A stretch of 64,000 nucleotides of DNA, from the NCBI GenBank assembly GCA_026122225.1, contig JANEZZ010002885.1, positions 248,001-312,000 on the forward strand, written 5' to 3'. The translations under genes and the position numbers were made by a program. Shown piece after piece: positions 45,417 through 55,419 of the stretch. The DNA is from Heloderma charlesbogerti (lineage: Eukaryota > Chordata > Lepidosauria > Squamata > Helodermatidae). The notes below the pieces were generated by a model that was given only the letters and a program-made list of their open reading frames with translations, was not told where the DNA came from and ran no database searches. How positions within the stretch are numbered: position 1 is the first letter of the stretch; every line of letters starts with the position of its first letter.

Positions 45417-46387
45417 TAGGGGTGGACGAAAGTCACTTACCTGTCCTCGAAGATTTCCCGCGGTAGGGGGAGGCGCTTCATTGCTCCCCCCGCGAAGTTC
45501 AGGCTGGGGGGGAGGCTTCCCGCCTCGCCCAGCCGAAATTCAGGCCGGGGGGGAGGCTTCCCGCCTCGCCCGGCCGAAATTCAGGCCGGGGAGGAGGCAC
45601 CTCGCCTCGCCCGGCCGCGAACTAAACAGTTAATTAAAAAAAACCGCCCCCGTGATAGGCTACGTGACGATTAACGTAGCCTATCATGGCTAGATCTGCA
45701 AAGTCAGCCGTGGTAGGCTACGTAAATCGCCACGTAGCCTATCACGGGTGACTTAAAAAAAAAAAAAAGCGCGTACGCAAATGGCGGCCCCCATAGGGAG
45801 CCGCCATTCGCGTTCCTTATTTGGTCGCTGTAGTCTACGTAAATCTTTACGTAGACTACGGCGAAAATAAGGGCAACGCAAATAGCGTTGCCCTTATTTT
45901 CGCTGTAGTCTACGTAAACATTTACGTAGACTACAGTGACCAAATAAGGAACGGGAATGGCGGCTCCCTATGGGGGCCGCCATTATCCGTACGCGCTTTT
46001 TTTTTTTTTTTTAAGTCACCCGTGATAGGCTAAGTGACGATTTACGTAGCCTATCACGGCTGACTTTGCAAATCTACCCGTGATAGGCTACGTTAATCGT
46101 CACGTAGCCTATCATGGGGGCGGTTTTTTTTTTTTTTCTTTTATTGCAATGGCGGCGGCGGCAGCCGGTCAAAAGATCGGCTGCCGCCCCCGCCCCTGAC
46201 GAAGACCCGCCGAACCGCCGGCCGGACCCGCCGCCGGGAGGGACATTCGGCAAAGGTAAGTCCCGTCCCGGGGGGGGGTGCGGGGGTGGGGGGTGCGGAG
46301 AATTTCTCCCCGAAACCTGTTCGGGGGGCCGAACACGTTGGCGCTCAGCCCCCCGAAGTTTCGGGGAGAAATTCTCTGCCATCCCTA
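45417..46387 (+). mobile_element. Palindrome-array hAT MITE, copy 8, with a ~480-bp palindrome of palindromes
   Basis: A 971-bp element running from TAGGGGTGGACGAAAGTCAC to AAATTCTCTGCCATCCCTA, flanked by CTCCCTAC (45409-45416) and TTCCCTAC (46388-46395). At 45481-45620 is a three-fold tandem repeat of about 58 bp (GAAATTCAGGCCGGG). From about 45640 to 46130 six long palindromes are arranged symmetrically around 45882, so the whole block is itself an inverted repeat. The two innermost are a variant, GTAGTCTACGTAAA plus its reverse, instead of GATAGGCTACGTAAA. Confidence 0.92.
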
Positions 46388-46672
46388 TTCCCTACCAAGA
46401 ATGCCCCATAGCACTCATGGAACTCTGGATCCAAGCTAATGTTACCCTTTCATTTGAATTACCAGCTCCCAAAATTGTATATTTTCTCAATATGGTAAGA
46501 GACAACACATTCTAACAATGATCACTTACTTGTATTATGGTGGCTATAACACCAAAAAATGGTTACTAAAATAAGCTGTCAATAGTGAGGAACTAAGTAC
46601 TGTTACTGTACATCTAGGACAGTGTATATTGTCATGCACATCTCCTGTTTTTAGTAAGTTCACATTCAAACG

Positions 46673-47519
46673 TAGGGATGTACGAAAATCACTTACCGTT
46701 TCGCGGATCTGCTTGGCGGTGGGGGGGAAGGCGCTCTATCCCTCCCCCTGGAATCCTGCCCAGCCGGCTCCACTCCACGGGGATTCCGTGGAGCCGCCAG
46801 CCTGCCCCGCCCGCAGCCGGACATCCGGCCGCTGGGCAGCAGGGACGCAAATGGTGGCGGCCGTTTGCGTCCCTGTACGTAACCATGATAGGCTACGTAA
46901 ATATTTACATAGCCTATCACGGCAAAGTAAAAAAAAATGCATACGCAAATGGCGGCGGCCATGGCGGCTGCCGTTTGCGTTTGCTATTTTTCGCCGTTCT
47001 AGCCTACATAAATATTTATGTAGGCTAGAACGGCTAAAAATAGTGAACGCAAATGGCGGCCGCTGTAGCTGCTATTTGCGTACACTGTACCCAGCCGCGG
47101 CCGGCCAGGAGACCAGCTGCCCCCACCCCGCCCCCGCCGCCACCCCGCCCCCACTGCTGCAACTGCTGCCCCCGCTGCTGCAACTGTCGCCCCCGCTACC
47201 GCCCCCACCGCCACCACACCTGCCGCCCCCGCTGTCGCCCCTGCCGCCCCTGCACTTTCCGCCGCTGCTTCCGCCGCACCTTCCACCGCTGCACCTGCTG
47301 CCGCCACCGCCCCTGCCGTCCCTGCCGCCGCCACTGCTGCACAGCTGCACCTGCCGCCGAAGCCTCCGCTGCATCCGCCCCAGGGAAGTGCCATCCTGGG
47401 GTGTTCCGTGGGGCGGGCGGGCGGGGGGCAGGAAGCCGTTCTGCCACGGATTCCGGGGGGCCGAATGCCAGTGCATTCGGCCTCACTGGAATCCGTGGCA
47501 GAATTCTCCGCCATCCCTA
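46673..47519 (+). mobile_element. Palindrome-array hAT MITE, copy 9, with CCGCC-rich minisatellite
   Basis: An 847-bp element running from TAGGGATGTACGAAAATCAC to GAATTCTCCGCCATCCCTA, flanked by TTCAAACG (46665-46672) and TTCAAACA (47520-47527). It holds one standard palindrome (near 46887-46922) and one variant, TTCTAGCCTACATAAATA plus its reverse (46997-47032). A degenerate (CTGCYGCCCCCG)n tract at about 47110-47370 is unique to this copy and makes several Arg/Pro/Gly-rich spurious open frames on both strands. Confidence 0.92.
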
Positions 47520-47527
47520 TTCAAACA

Positions 47528-48394
47528 TTGATATTAACATGGTCTGAAATGCTATTGAAGCTGAAAGTGGCAAAACTTACCAAATAAACCAATGTTGCAT
47601 ATGAATGAGATCGGCAGAATAACTGAGCTGAAACCCACAAAGCTTATCTAAAATTGCAGTAGAAAGAGAATGTAAGATATTCAATGCATTTTTTAAAAAT
47701 CCTCACCATATGGGGGAAGAGCAAATTCCAAATCTCCTTCCAGCCCTTCCTCCAATGACTATTAACTCTGCATTACAAAAAAAGGCAAAAGGTCATAAAA
47801 GTTGATGCAACTGATTATGAACTCCCCTGCCAGCTCTGAAAACTGTTGAGGAACGTAAGCCCCAGAGAACCATTGACTTCTCACTTTCAGTGCCCAAGGC
47901 ATAAGTGCGGCTGAAAGCTTCCTTCCAAACTCTGCTAATTCCAAATTTGACACTCTGGGGATACTTGAATGAAGGGGAATAGCTGCTTACGAAGTCAGAC
48001 TTCCTAATACAGGAAACTGCCGCCGCCGAGAAGCACGTCCGTAAATCCTTCTTCAGCACTGAGTGTCAGATATCATGATTCATTAGTAATGATTTGTTAT
48101 ATTGTACGACATCTGCCTCAGGTTGTATGTGCTACACGCCGAGTGAAACACTGATTGCTTTGAAGGCAGAGAAAGAATGCACATTTGTTCCTGGGGGGGG
48201 GGGGGACTACCTGAAAGGTCGCCTATAGTCTTTGAAGCTCCTCAAAACACAATGCCCTTAACACAAAGGTAGGCTAAAGCAAGAAATGGCACAGAGCTGT
48301 ATGGAATCATTCACTTCTTCCATACGGTGACTAGCCCACAAGTGGGCAGGGGGGCTAGTTTCTTTTTTCCAACAGAAATGTTTGGGAAGTAGTG
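47528..48394. other. Unassigned intron 1 sequence
   Basis: A minus-strand frame of 88 codons (48059-47793) is present without recognisable homology. A G-run lies at 48192-48206. Confidence 0.4.
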
Positions 48395-49605
48395 ATACAT
48401 CCAGGCTGGACTACTGTGATGTGCTGTACATGGGGCTGCCTTTGAAGACGGTTCAGAAACTTCCGTTGGTGCAGAATGTGGCCACCTGAGTGTTGGTGGG
48501 GCCGAGGTGATTTGATCCTATAATGCCTGCACCAGATGCACTGGTCACCGGTGTGTTTCCAATCCCTTTTTAAAGTGTTGTTTTTGACCCTTAAAGCCTT
48601 AAATGGTCTGGGACCAAGTTACCTGAAGGACCGCCTTCACTGATATCAGACTGCCCACACTTTAAAATCAGAGAGACCCTTCTCATTTGTCCACCCGTGA
48701 GAGCTGCTAGATGGGCGACCACATGTGAGAGGGCCTTCTCTGCAGTGGCCCCACACCTTGGGAACAAGTTGCCATCGGAGGTCCACCATGCTCCGTCATT
48801 TCAGGCTTCTAAGAAGGCCTTGAAAATGTATTTTACCTTGGCCTTCTCTTGATATGATCACTTTTGTTTCTGCTATTGCCATTGTTGTTGTTGCTGGTTT
48901 TATTGTCGGCTTTTATTGTTGTTTTTATTGCTATTTTACTGTGTTTATGTCAGGGTGAAAACTGAGCCTATAGAGCCCCAGAGCAGTTCTGATTCTGAGG
49001 AAGAACAGCAATCTGTGGGAGAGGATCTTGCTGATCTCTCACAAGCACAGCATCTGGCAGAGGTTCCTCCTGCCAGCATTCCTGGGATAGATAGTGACCC
49101 TGGCAGTGAGAGAGCGCTGGAGGGGGCTTGCTGGACACTCGGCGCAGACGCAGGGAGCGACGACAGCTGGAGGGCACTGAGAGGAGGCTCTCTGCTTGTT
49201 TGGCGCTAAAACAACGGTCACGTCCCGAGGACCCAAGGGAAAGTGGGCGGATCTCTCCCTAGCCCATAAGTTCAGGGTCTTCCCGTGGTTCCCCTTCAAA
49301 TGGGGACCAACTGCCTTACCTGGAGCTTAGGCTACTCTGCTATCTTTCCCCAGTGCTGTTCCTTGCTTAGTCGCTAGTGATTAGTATCTGAAAGAGTCAT
49401 AAAGTAATAAAGGAATAAAGCCTTGGAAAGAATCCTCGTCGTCTGTGTCCTGAGTTGGCTATTGGAAGGGACTGCAAAAGGCAGCTAGGACACTCCTGGC
49501 AGTTTATGTTTTTATCGCTTTTAATATTTTAACTGTTTTTATGTATCTTATTCTGTGAGCCACCTTGGGAGGGCATCTGCCCTGAAAGGTGGCCAGTCAA
49601 TCAGA
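48395..49605 (+). mobile_element. L2-type LINE 3' end split by a solo LTR
   Basis: It starts at TCCAGGCTGGACTACTGTGATGTGCTG (S-R-L-D-Y-C-D) and continues CCTTTGAAGACGGTTCAGAA. It then has GGGCCTTCTCTGCAGTGGCC and resumes after the LTR with TTTATCGCTTTTAATATTTT and GCCACCTTGGGAGGGCATCT, ending in AATCAATCAG. The coding part has stops. Confidence 0.75.
48948..49501 (+). mobile_element. Solo LTR (554 bp) with 5-bp target duplication
   Basis: Begins TGTCAGGGTGAAAACTGAGC, ends GGACACTCCTGGCA, and is flanked by GTTTA on both sides (48943-48947 and 49502-49506). AATAAAGGAATAAAG near 49408 is a candidate poly(A) signal. No internal retroviral region remains, which fits LTR-LTR recombination. An open frame at 48916-49209 is fortuitous. 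The strand is inferred from the poly(A) signal. Confidence 0.85.
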
Positions 49606-49714
49606 TGAGAAAGTTCCACTTACATAGATCCAGGACTGGAATCAACAAATGGAGCTACTTCCCCAAATGCAGACATAGTGCCCTGGAAAGAGGCCTTTCA
49701 TAAATCCATTGAAG

Positions 49715-49841
49715 TTGCAATCCTAGGCATGCTTAGACAGAAGAAAAGTCCTACAACTCCCAGCATTCCTCAGCAGCTGGCTGGGGAATGCTGGGAGTTG
49801 TAGGACTTTTTTCCTATCTAAATACACATAGGATTTCACCC
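49715..49841. mobile_element. Foldback MITE (TAGGGTGCAATCC family)
   Basis: TTGCAATCCTAGGCATGCTT, GTCCTACAACTCCCAGCATT and the inverse GGAATGCTGGGAGTTGTAGG; ends ATAGGATTTCACCC. Arms nearly perfect. Confidence 0.75.
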
Positions 49842-49844
49842 CAT

Positions 49845-50776
49845 GATGAGTCCATTCACGGCATCACTGCGTGCCATAGGCTGAAGCATTGGCAGTTTGG
49901 AACACTGTGCATTGCTGGCTTAGAGAGCTGGCTGCCATCGTCATGTTTTCCCTGGAATAGTTCCCCAGTTACCATGGAAGTGTGTCCCATATGTTGTTCT
50001 GTGGTGCAAGATGGCAGCCCTATCTAAATCCATTACAACAAGCCAACTGATGGAAAGAAAATGCCTATTTGGCATTTCCCTTCAGTCTCGTTTTATCCTA
50101 TGCACATGCAGACCGTGAAATGCTCATCAGTTACACATTCATTGAGGAATGCACAGTAGTATCCATATCAGTTATACCAAATATGGTTTAAGAACAGCTT
50201 TGGAAAAGCTCAAAAGAACAAACAACAGTTTTCAGGGGAATCCATTAGACTCAAATTTTGGTTCCTGAATAATAGTAAAGCTATTCACAGCTGTTCGATG
50301 CTTGCAGAAAGTCTGGAAAATAGGTTATTCGATGTGTTCAGCCCAGCACTTACATTATCTATCCTGGTGGGAGGAAAGTGGTGCAAATGAATGAAAATGT
50401 TGTAGCTGATCAACAAAAGACCTCCCCCTGTGAAAATCAAAACCATGACATTAACTTACTTTGAACTGGAAAATGCTAAGAAGTCATGGCCCATACCTAA
50501 TGTAATTGCATTGGCTTCCGTAGGACAGTCAGTGAGTTTCTAATGATTCAAGTAAAGCCCATTCATGTGAATAACACCTTATGGGCCCTAAAAGTAGTAA
50601 AAATACTACTGTCAACAAGTATAGGAACCAATTTTCCAACTTGGAAGCACTGACTTACTAGAATGTGAGAGATGATTACTCATAGGATTCTTTTCAGAAG
50701 CAAGCGTACTCATTGAGGGCTTGAAATCAATTGGAGTCTTTCAATTAAGAACAACGGGCAATGGATGGCACCTATT
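49845..50776. other. Unassigned intron 1 sequence
   Basis: No repeat family or gene recognised. Confidence 0.4.
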
Positions 50777-51834
50777 TAGGATGACTATGTGTCCTACTTC
50801 ACAGGCAACAGTCCTCTGTTTCAAGGGCTTTCAGAGGACAATCTCTATTTGAAGGGCTGCCAGAGAGGACTATCCCCTGTTTTGAAGCCATCCTTGGTTT
50901 GAAGGGTTGTCCAGTCCAAGTCCAATTTAAAGATAAAGAACCATCCGAAGGAAGAGCTGGGCCTCAACGTTGCTTATCAATAGCACCTGGACAGCAGACT
51001 GAGCAATAGGGATGTCAGAGAATTCCGCCATGGACTCCAGTGAGTCCTAAGGAATCCGGCCCCCCAGAATCCATGGCGGAATGGCCTCCCCCCCCCAGAA
51101 TCCCCTGGGATGGAACTTACCTGGCGGCTGATGTGGCAGCGGCGGCTCCGGCAGTGGCGGCTCCAGCTGGTCTCCCAGCTGCTGCCGGGTTGCTGCGGCT
51201 GCCATTTGCGTTTCTTCCTTTTGCCGTGATAAGCTCAGGGGCGCAAATGGCGGCCGCTACGCCATTTGCACCCCTACTCTTTGCCGTAATAGGCTACATA
51301 AGTATTTACATAGCCTATCATGGCAAAAGGCAGCCACGCAAATGGCATAGCCGGCCGCCATTTGCGTGGCTTCTTTTTGCTGTGATAGGCAACGTAAATA
51401 CTTACGTCGCCTATCACAGCTTGGCAGCCACGCAAATGGCAGCTGGCGTAGTGGCCACCATTTGCGGCCGCAGCAGCCCAGCTGCAGCCGGAATTCCAGC
51501 TGCGGCTGGCCCTGGCCGGCGGCTCCGCGGAGTTGCCGCGGAACGGTGCCGGCTGGGGAGGATTCTGGGGGGAGGGACGGAGCGCCTCCCTCCCACCGCC
51601 AATGCCCCAGAACAGACGGGTGAGTACATTTCGTACATCCCTACTGAGCAAGGAGAGCAGGTCACCTGGTCATAATCTTCCACACTATGGTGACATGTGC
51701 TATATTTCTATTTAAATTATAATAATAATTTCTAAGTTTGCATCTCTACATATAAATTAGCATATGCAATTTTTATGCAAACCGGTGTCCTCTTTAGTCC
51801 TGTCTTTTGGCTAACCACAAGTGGCCACCCTAAT
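50777..51834 (+). mobile_element. AGGGTGGCCA-type element split by palindromic MITE copy 10
   Basis: Plus orientation: starts AGGATGACTATGTGTCCTAC, with GAGGACAATCTCTATTTGAA and AGTCCAATTTAAAGATAAAG. After the MITE it resumes at GAGCAGGTCACCTGGTC, continues ATTTCTATTTAAATTATAAT and ends CAAGTGGCCACCCT. Terminal inverted repeats AGGRTGRC/GGCCACCCT mark it as a DNA element. Without the insertion it is about 420 bp. Confidence 0.72.
51007..51643 (-). mobile_element. Palindrome-array hAT MITE, copy 10
   Basis: A 637-bp element in reverse polarity running from TAGGGATGTCAGAGAATTCC to ACATTTCGTACATCCCTA, with a perfect duplication CTGAGCAA (50999-51006 and 51644-51651). Two full palindromes lie near 51285-51322 and 51382-51418. 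A third is cut in half near 51222-51238. It is inserted in an AGGGTGGCCA-type element whose two halves rejoin exactly across the duplication. Confidence 0.93.
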
Positions 51835-52039
51835 TTCTGTTTGTCCATGACTCACCTCTATGGCCTTGTTATCTAGGAGGAGTTCTAGCTTGAGGAGCCT
51901 TCCCTAGGAAATACAAAAAAGAAACAAGGAAGGATGGCCTTCCTGCCATTGAACATAGCACTTCCTTTTTGGTTTGCTCAGCATATCAAAACAGCTTGTA
52001 ATGAATGGAGGCAGGGAAGTTGGGTGGGAGGAACACTGT

Positions 52040-52564
52040 GGCCCTGTTCTGATGTCATGCTAAGCCATGATGGTTGTGGAATTTCCGCTAACCATGGTGG
52101 CTTAGCATGTCATGTGGGGGGAGAAAATCATGTTTCCTGTGGTTAGTAAGCCACCCCCATTAACCACCCCCTTCAAAAGGGTTAAGGAGTCCGGGGGTGG
52201 CTTACTGTGTCATCTGCCAGGTTCCCCAGTGGTTTAAATGGACTTTGGACTTTGAGACCACGACCATAGAGTCCACTGGCTAGAGTGTCCACCACTGCGG
52301 ATGACTCTCTAGCCACTGTAGACTTTCTCTATGGTCACACGGCCATTTGGGGTACTGGAACGGCCACAGGGAGCCCATTCATGCCACAGAGGATGTCAGG
52401 ATGCACATAAACCACTCCGGTAAGATTGCCAGAGGGGCGGGTAGCAGAACCATGTGGCACTGCGTGGTTACCAGTCACGTGACAGGCCCTCCTGTAGTAG
52501 TTCTGCTAATCCCCCTCCATAGTTACTCTAATCACCCTCCCAGTGTGCATGTGTGAATAGGCCC
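52040..52564. mobile_element. TIR-type DNA element, family unknown
   Basis: Inverted ends GGCCCTGTTCTGATGTCATG and GCATGTGTGAATAGGCCC bound about 525 bp containing an inner foldback (GCTAAGCCATGATGGTTGTG / CTAACCATGGTGGCTTAGC). No clear target duplication was seen. Confidence 0.5.
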
Positions 52565-53426
52565 AGCCTTTCATCCATCTGTGCATGCAATTAAATTAAT
52601 ACAATTTAAAATTAGCAATGTGATCCCTGGATAAATACATTTGTCTATCCCTGCTCAACATATTAAATACAGATTAGATTTGATTTCATCATTGCCCCAA
52701 ACAAGTGCATATTTGGAAGTCATTCCTATTGACTTCAATAGGATTTTTCTTCCAAGTAAGTGGCATGAGGATCACAGCCTTGATGAGGGGGCAGGGAATC
52801 ATTTCATTTTCTTCTCTCCGTTCGAAGCCATTTTCTATGTGTGTCCCCCCCCCACTTTTATGAGCTACCAAATTACATATGACCAAATGTACCTATTTAG
52901 TGAAAATGGGTTCCATTAGTTTGTAACTTTAGCCAAACATTGTTTTCTTTTGAAGGAAGATAATGGAGAACAGGTGGGGATGTTTAGCATCAGGCTGCTG
53001 TTTCTAGAATTACATATCTTCTGGGAGTCACCAGCAACCTCTGAAAGCTGTCAGGAAGGCTCGGGAACAAGTATGATCCAGAGCACATTCTGTACATAAA
53101 AAGCCTTTCTGAAAATTTAAGTAGGTGAGACAGGAGGAAACTAGCTGGCTGGCAAAAGCATTTTAAAGTGTCCCTGTTAAAGGTCAGGACTGCCTTCTGT
53201 ACCGCACATTAACTTAAACTGGCCGCAGGCTCTGCAGAAGAGACATGCCGTTCCCAACATCCTTGCAGAGCCATGCTCCAAACAGTACTTCAGCTCTCCC
53301 AGTATTGACTTTAGAAATGTCAGCAACATTCACACTACCTCTGTGAATGCCGTTGGCCTGATAATCTTGAGAAATATGAAAAAGAGTCTGGCAAACGTAG
53401 CCAGGTACAGAATCATCTCTCCGAAT

Positions 53427-53882
53427 TCTTACTTTTAAAAAGGATGCAGAACCCATGGCCTGCAGGGCTAATCTGGCCTGCCAGGCTCCGTAATCTGTTT
53501 TACAGAGCCTCTTGGTGTCCCCCCCCACCTCCAGAGGCAATCCCCATTGTTATCTCCTATCAGGGATCAGAGAAAAGAGCAGGGATTCTCCTGCATGCTG
53601 CTTTTCCCGATGCTGGGAGCTGGGCAAAGACAGGGAATACTGTGCCAGTGCTGAGAGGAGCAGCTCCTCCTCCAGGCATCAGCCGAGTCCCTGTCTCTGT
53701 GCTCTGAGATGTGCAGAACTCTGTGCCTCTCTCAGCATGGAGAAATGTTGACGTGGGGTGGGTGGAGTGATGTCAGTGGGCGCAGCCACACCCACAGATA
53801 TCATCTGGCCTGCGGAGGATGTGGCAGGGGCACCCCAGCTCCCCCCCCATGAGACTGTTCTGCACCTCCGCTTTTAAAAGGC
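53427..53882. mobile_element. TIR-type DNA element, family unknown
   Basis: Ends ACTTTTAAAAAGGATGCAGAAC and TTCTGCACCTCCGCTTTTAAAAG are inverted repeats. The inner CCTGCAGGGCTAATCTGGCC and CATCTGGCCTGCGGAGG also pair. The interior is unremarkable. Confidence 0.5.
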
Positions 53883-54015
53883 CAATCTGTCAGGCACAAG
53901 ACCAGCTTCACTTAGAACATACAATAAAGACATTCAAGGAAGAATAGTCTATGTGCCAGCTCAGCAATCCACGGTGTCTTCTTTTTCATGATGGCAAAAT
54001 GGAAAAGAAGGGTCA

Positions 54016-54317
54016 ACCTTTGGCAAGCTGCTCAGCCTCAAAGGCTCACGTCGGTCCTGGGACTCCCACACTGGGTGGCTGGCTCTCTAGGCCACCATCC
54101 TCTGATGCCCTGAGTGATGCCATCACTCTGAGGCATTGTGGGAAATTTAAGGTGGTGGCCTGTAGTTATCTTAAATACCACCTTAAATTTCCCACAATGC
54201 CTCAGAGTGATGCTATATCAGGTCATCAGAGGATGGTAGCCTAGCGAGCCAGCCACCCAGTGTGGGAGTCCCAGGGCCAGCGTGAGCCTTTGGGGCTCAG
54301 CAGCTTGCCAAAGGTGC
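54016..54317. repeat. Long foldback: arms of about 140 bp around a 20-bp centre
   Basis: CCTTTGGCAAGCTGCTCAGC at the left pairs with GCTCAGCAGCTTGCCAAAGG at the right. CTCTGAGGCATTGTGGGAAA pairs with TTTCCCACAATGCCTCAGAG. The innermost arms ATTTAAGGTGGT/ACCACCTTAAAT flank 54157-54176. A few mismatches exist. It may be a MITE, but no target duplication was identified. Confidence 0.8.
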
Positions 54318-54573
54318 CAAGGGTTGCCCTAGCAGCCGGGCAAACAGAGAGCCCTTTGCCAAGGGCCACCTCCAAGCCAGCCCAGGATGCACAGAATTCT
54401 TGGCATGATACAGCCAAACGTATCACCATGGCCTCCAACCATAGACTCTAGCTAGTTATATCAAACTGAGAGGAGAACAGTTTTCTTCACTGCTGCACTT
54501 CCTGGCCCTGTGCACATCTCCTGTCTGCCTATTCTCTCTCCCAGTTTTCCTGTCTCTCTCAGGCTCCTTCCTA

Positions 54574-54940
54574 GAGTGGCCATGTGTCCTGCTTTACAGA
54601 GGACAGTCCTCTCTTTGAGGTCGTCCACTACTTGAAAGGCTGCCCAGTTCAGGTCCGGTTTAAAGATAAAGAACGCTAAGAAGGGGGAGCAGCATGGCCT
54701 TCGAAGCTGCCCCTCACCGTCAGCACCTGGACAGCAGACTGAGCATGCACACAAGTCACCTGATTGCAATCTTCCCAACTACGGTGAGATAAATTGTATT
54801 TCTAATTAAATTATAGCAATTCTTTCTAAATTTGTATCTATACATATACATAGAAATATGCAAGTCTGTGTTCTCCTTTGGTTGCTTTTTTGATGATGCA
54901 TTTCCCCTTTCTTGTAGGTTTGTAAGTGCCCACTCTGGCC
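54574..54940 (+). mobile_element. AGGGTGGCCA-type element, copy
   Basis: From AGAGTGGCCATGTGTCCTGC to GTAAGTGCCCACTCTGG, uninterrupted at about 367 bp. It contains the GAGGACAGTCCTCTCTTTGA hairpin, GGTTTAAAGATAAAGAACG, CAGCAGACTGAGCATGC and TTAAATTATAGCAATTC blocks. This is a good reference for the family. Confidence 0.72.
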
Positions 54941-55419
54941 TCTTCTTCCTTTCATTCCTGCAGGCCACCTTTTCTTCCAACATTTAGCCTTTATCGGGCC
55001 CCATCCTCCTCATCCCACCTTTTTTCTTTTTTTTTTACCGCTAGGTCCTTCAGCTTTTTTTTGCTCTAAGACCAGAGCAACTCAGCCAGTAAGAGCCAGC
55101 AACATCTCTGCTTGTCCTGCTCTTCTGTGACACAACTAGGGCGTATCTTTTGGGCTTCATCACCACCACCATCACTACCATCAGCATCGTGACAATATCC
55201 CCAGCTTGTGCTATTTACTTAGAGTATTGTAGCCTGTTTTTCAACCAAATTCCTCAAAACAGGGTACAAGATAATAAAGTAGAATCTTTCTGATCTAAAC
55301 TGTCTGGAGTGCCATTTTTCTTGCTAGAAAGCCCGGGTACAAATCAAATAAATAAACAAATAAAACAATTAAAATAGCAAGTTTGAAGCAAGTTAGGTAT
55401 ACAACAGGATATCTTACGC

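Noticed and set aside
46629..47531. 300-codon Pro/Leu-rich open frame as a collagen-like or proline-rich protein
   Set aside because: It is the translation of MITE copy 9 and its CCGCC minisatellite. Equally long frames occur on the other strand.
47793..48059. Minus-strand 88-codon frame as DKK2 exon 1
   Set aside because: It lacks a signal peptide and the family's exon 1 residues, and no donor site in phase 0 with matching sequence was found.
48916..49209. Acidic Ser/Glu-rich 97-codon frame as a coding exon
   Set aside because: It starts in an L2 tail and continues into a solo LTR with clear 5-bp duplication, so it is a chance frame in a mobile element.
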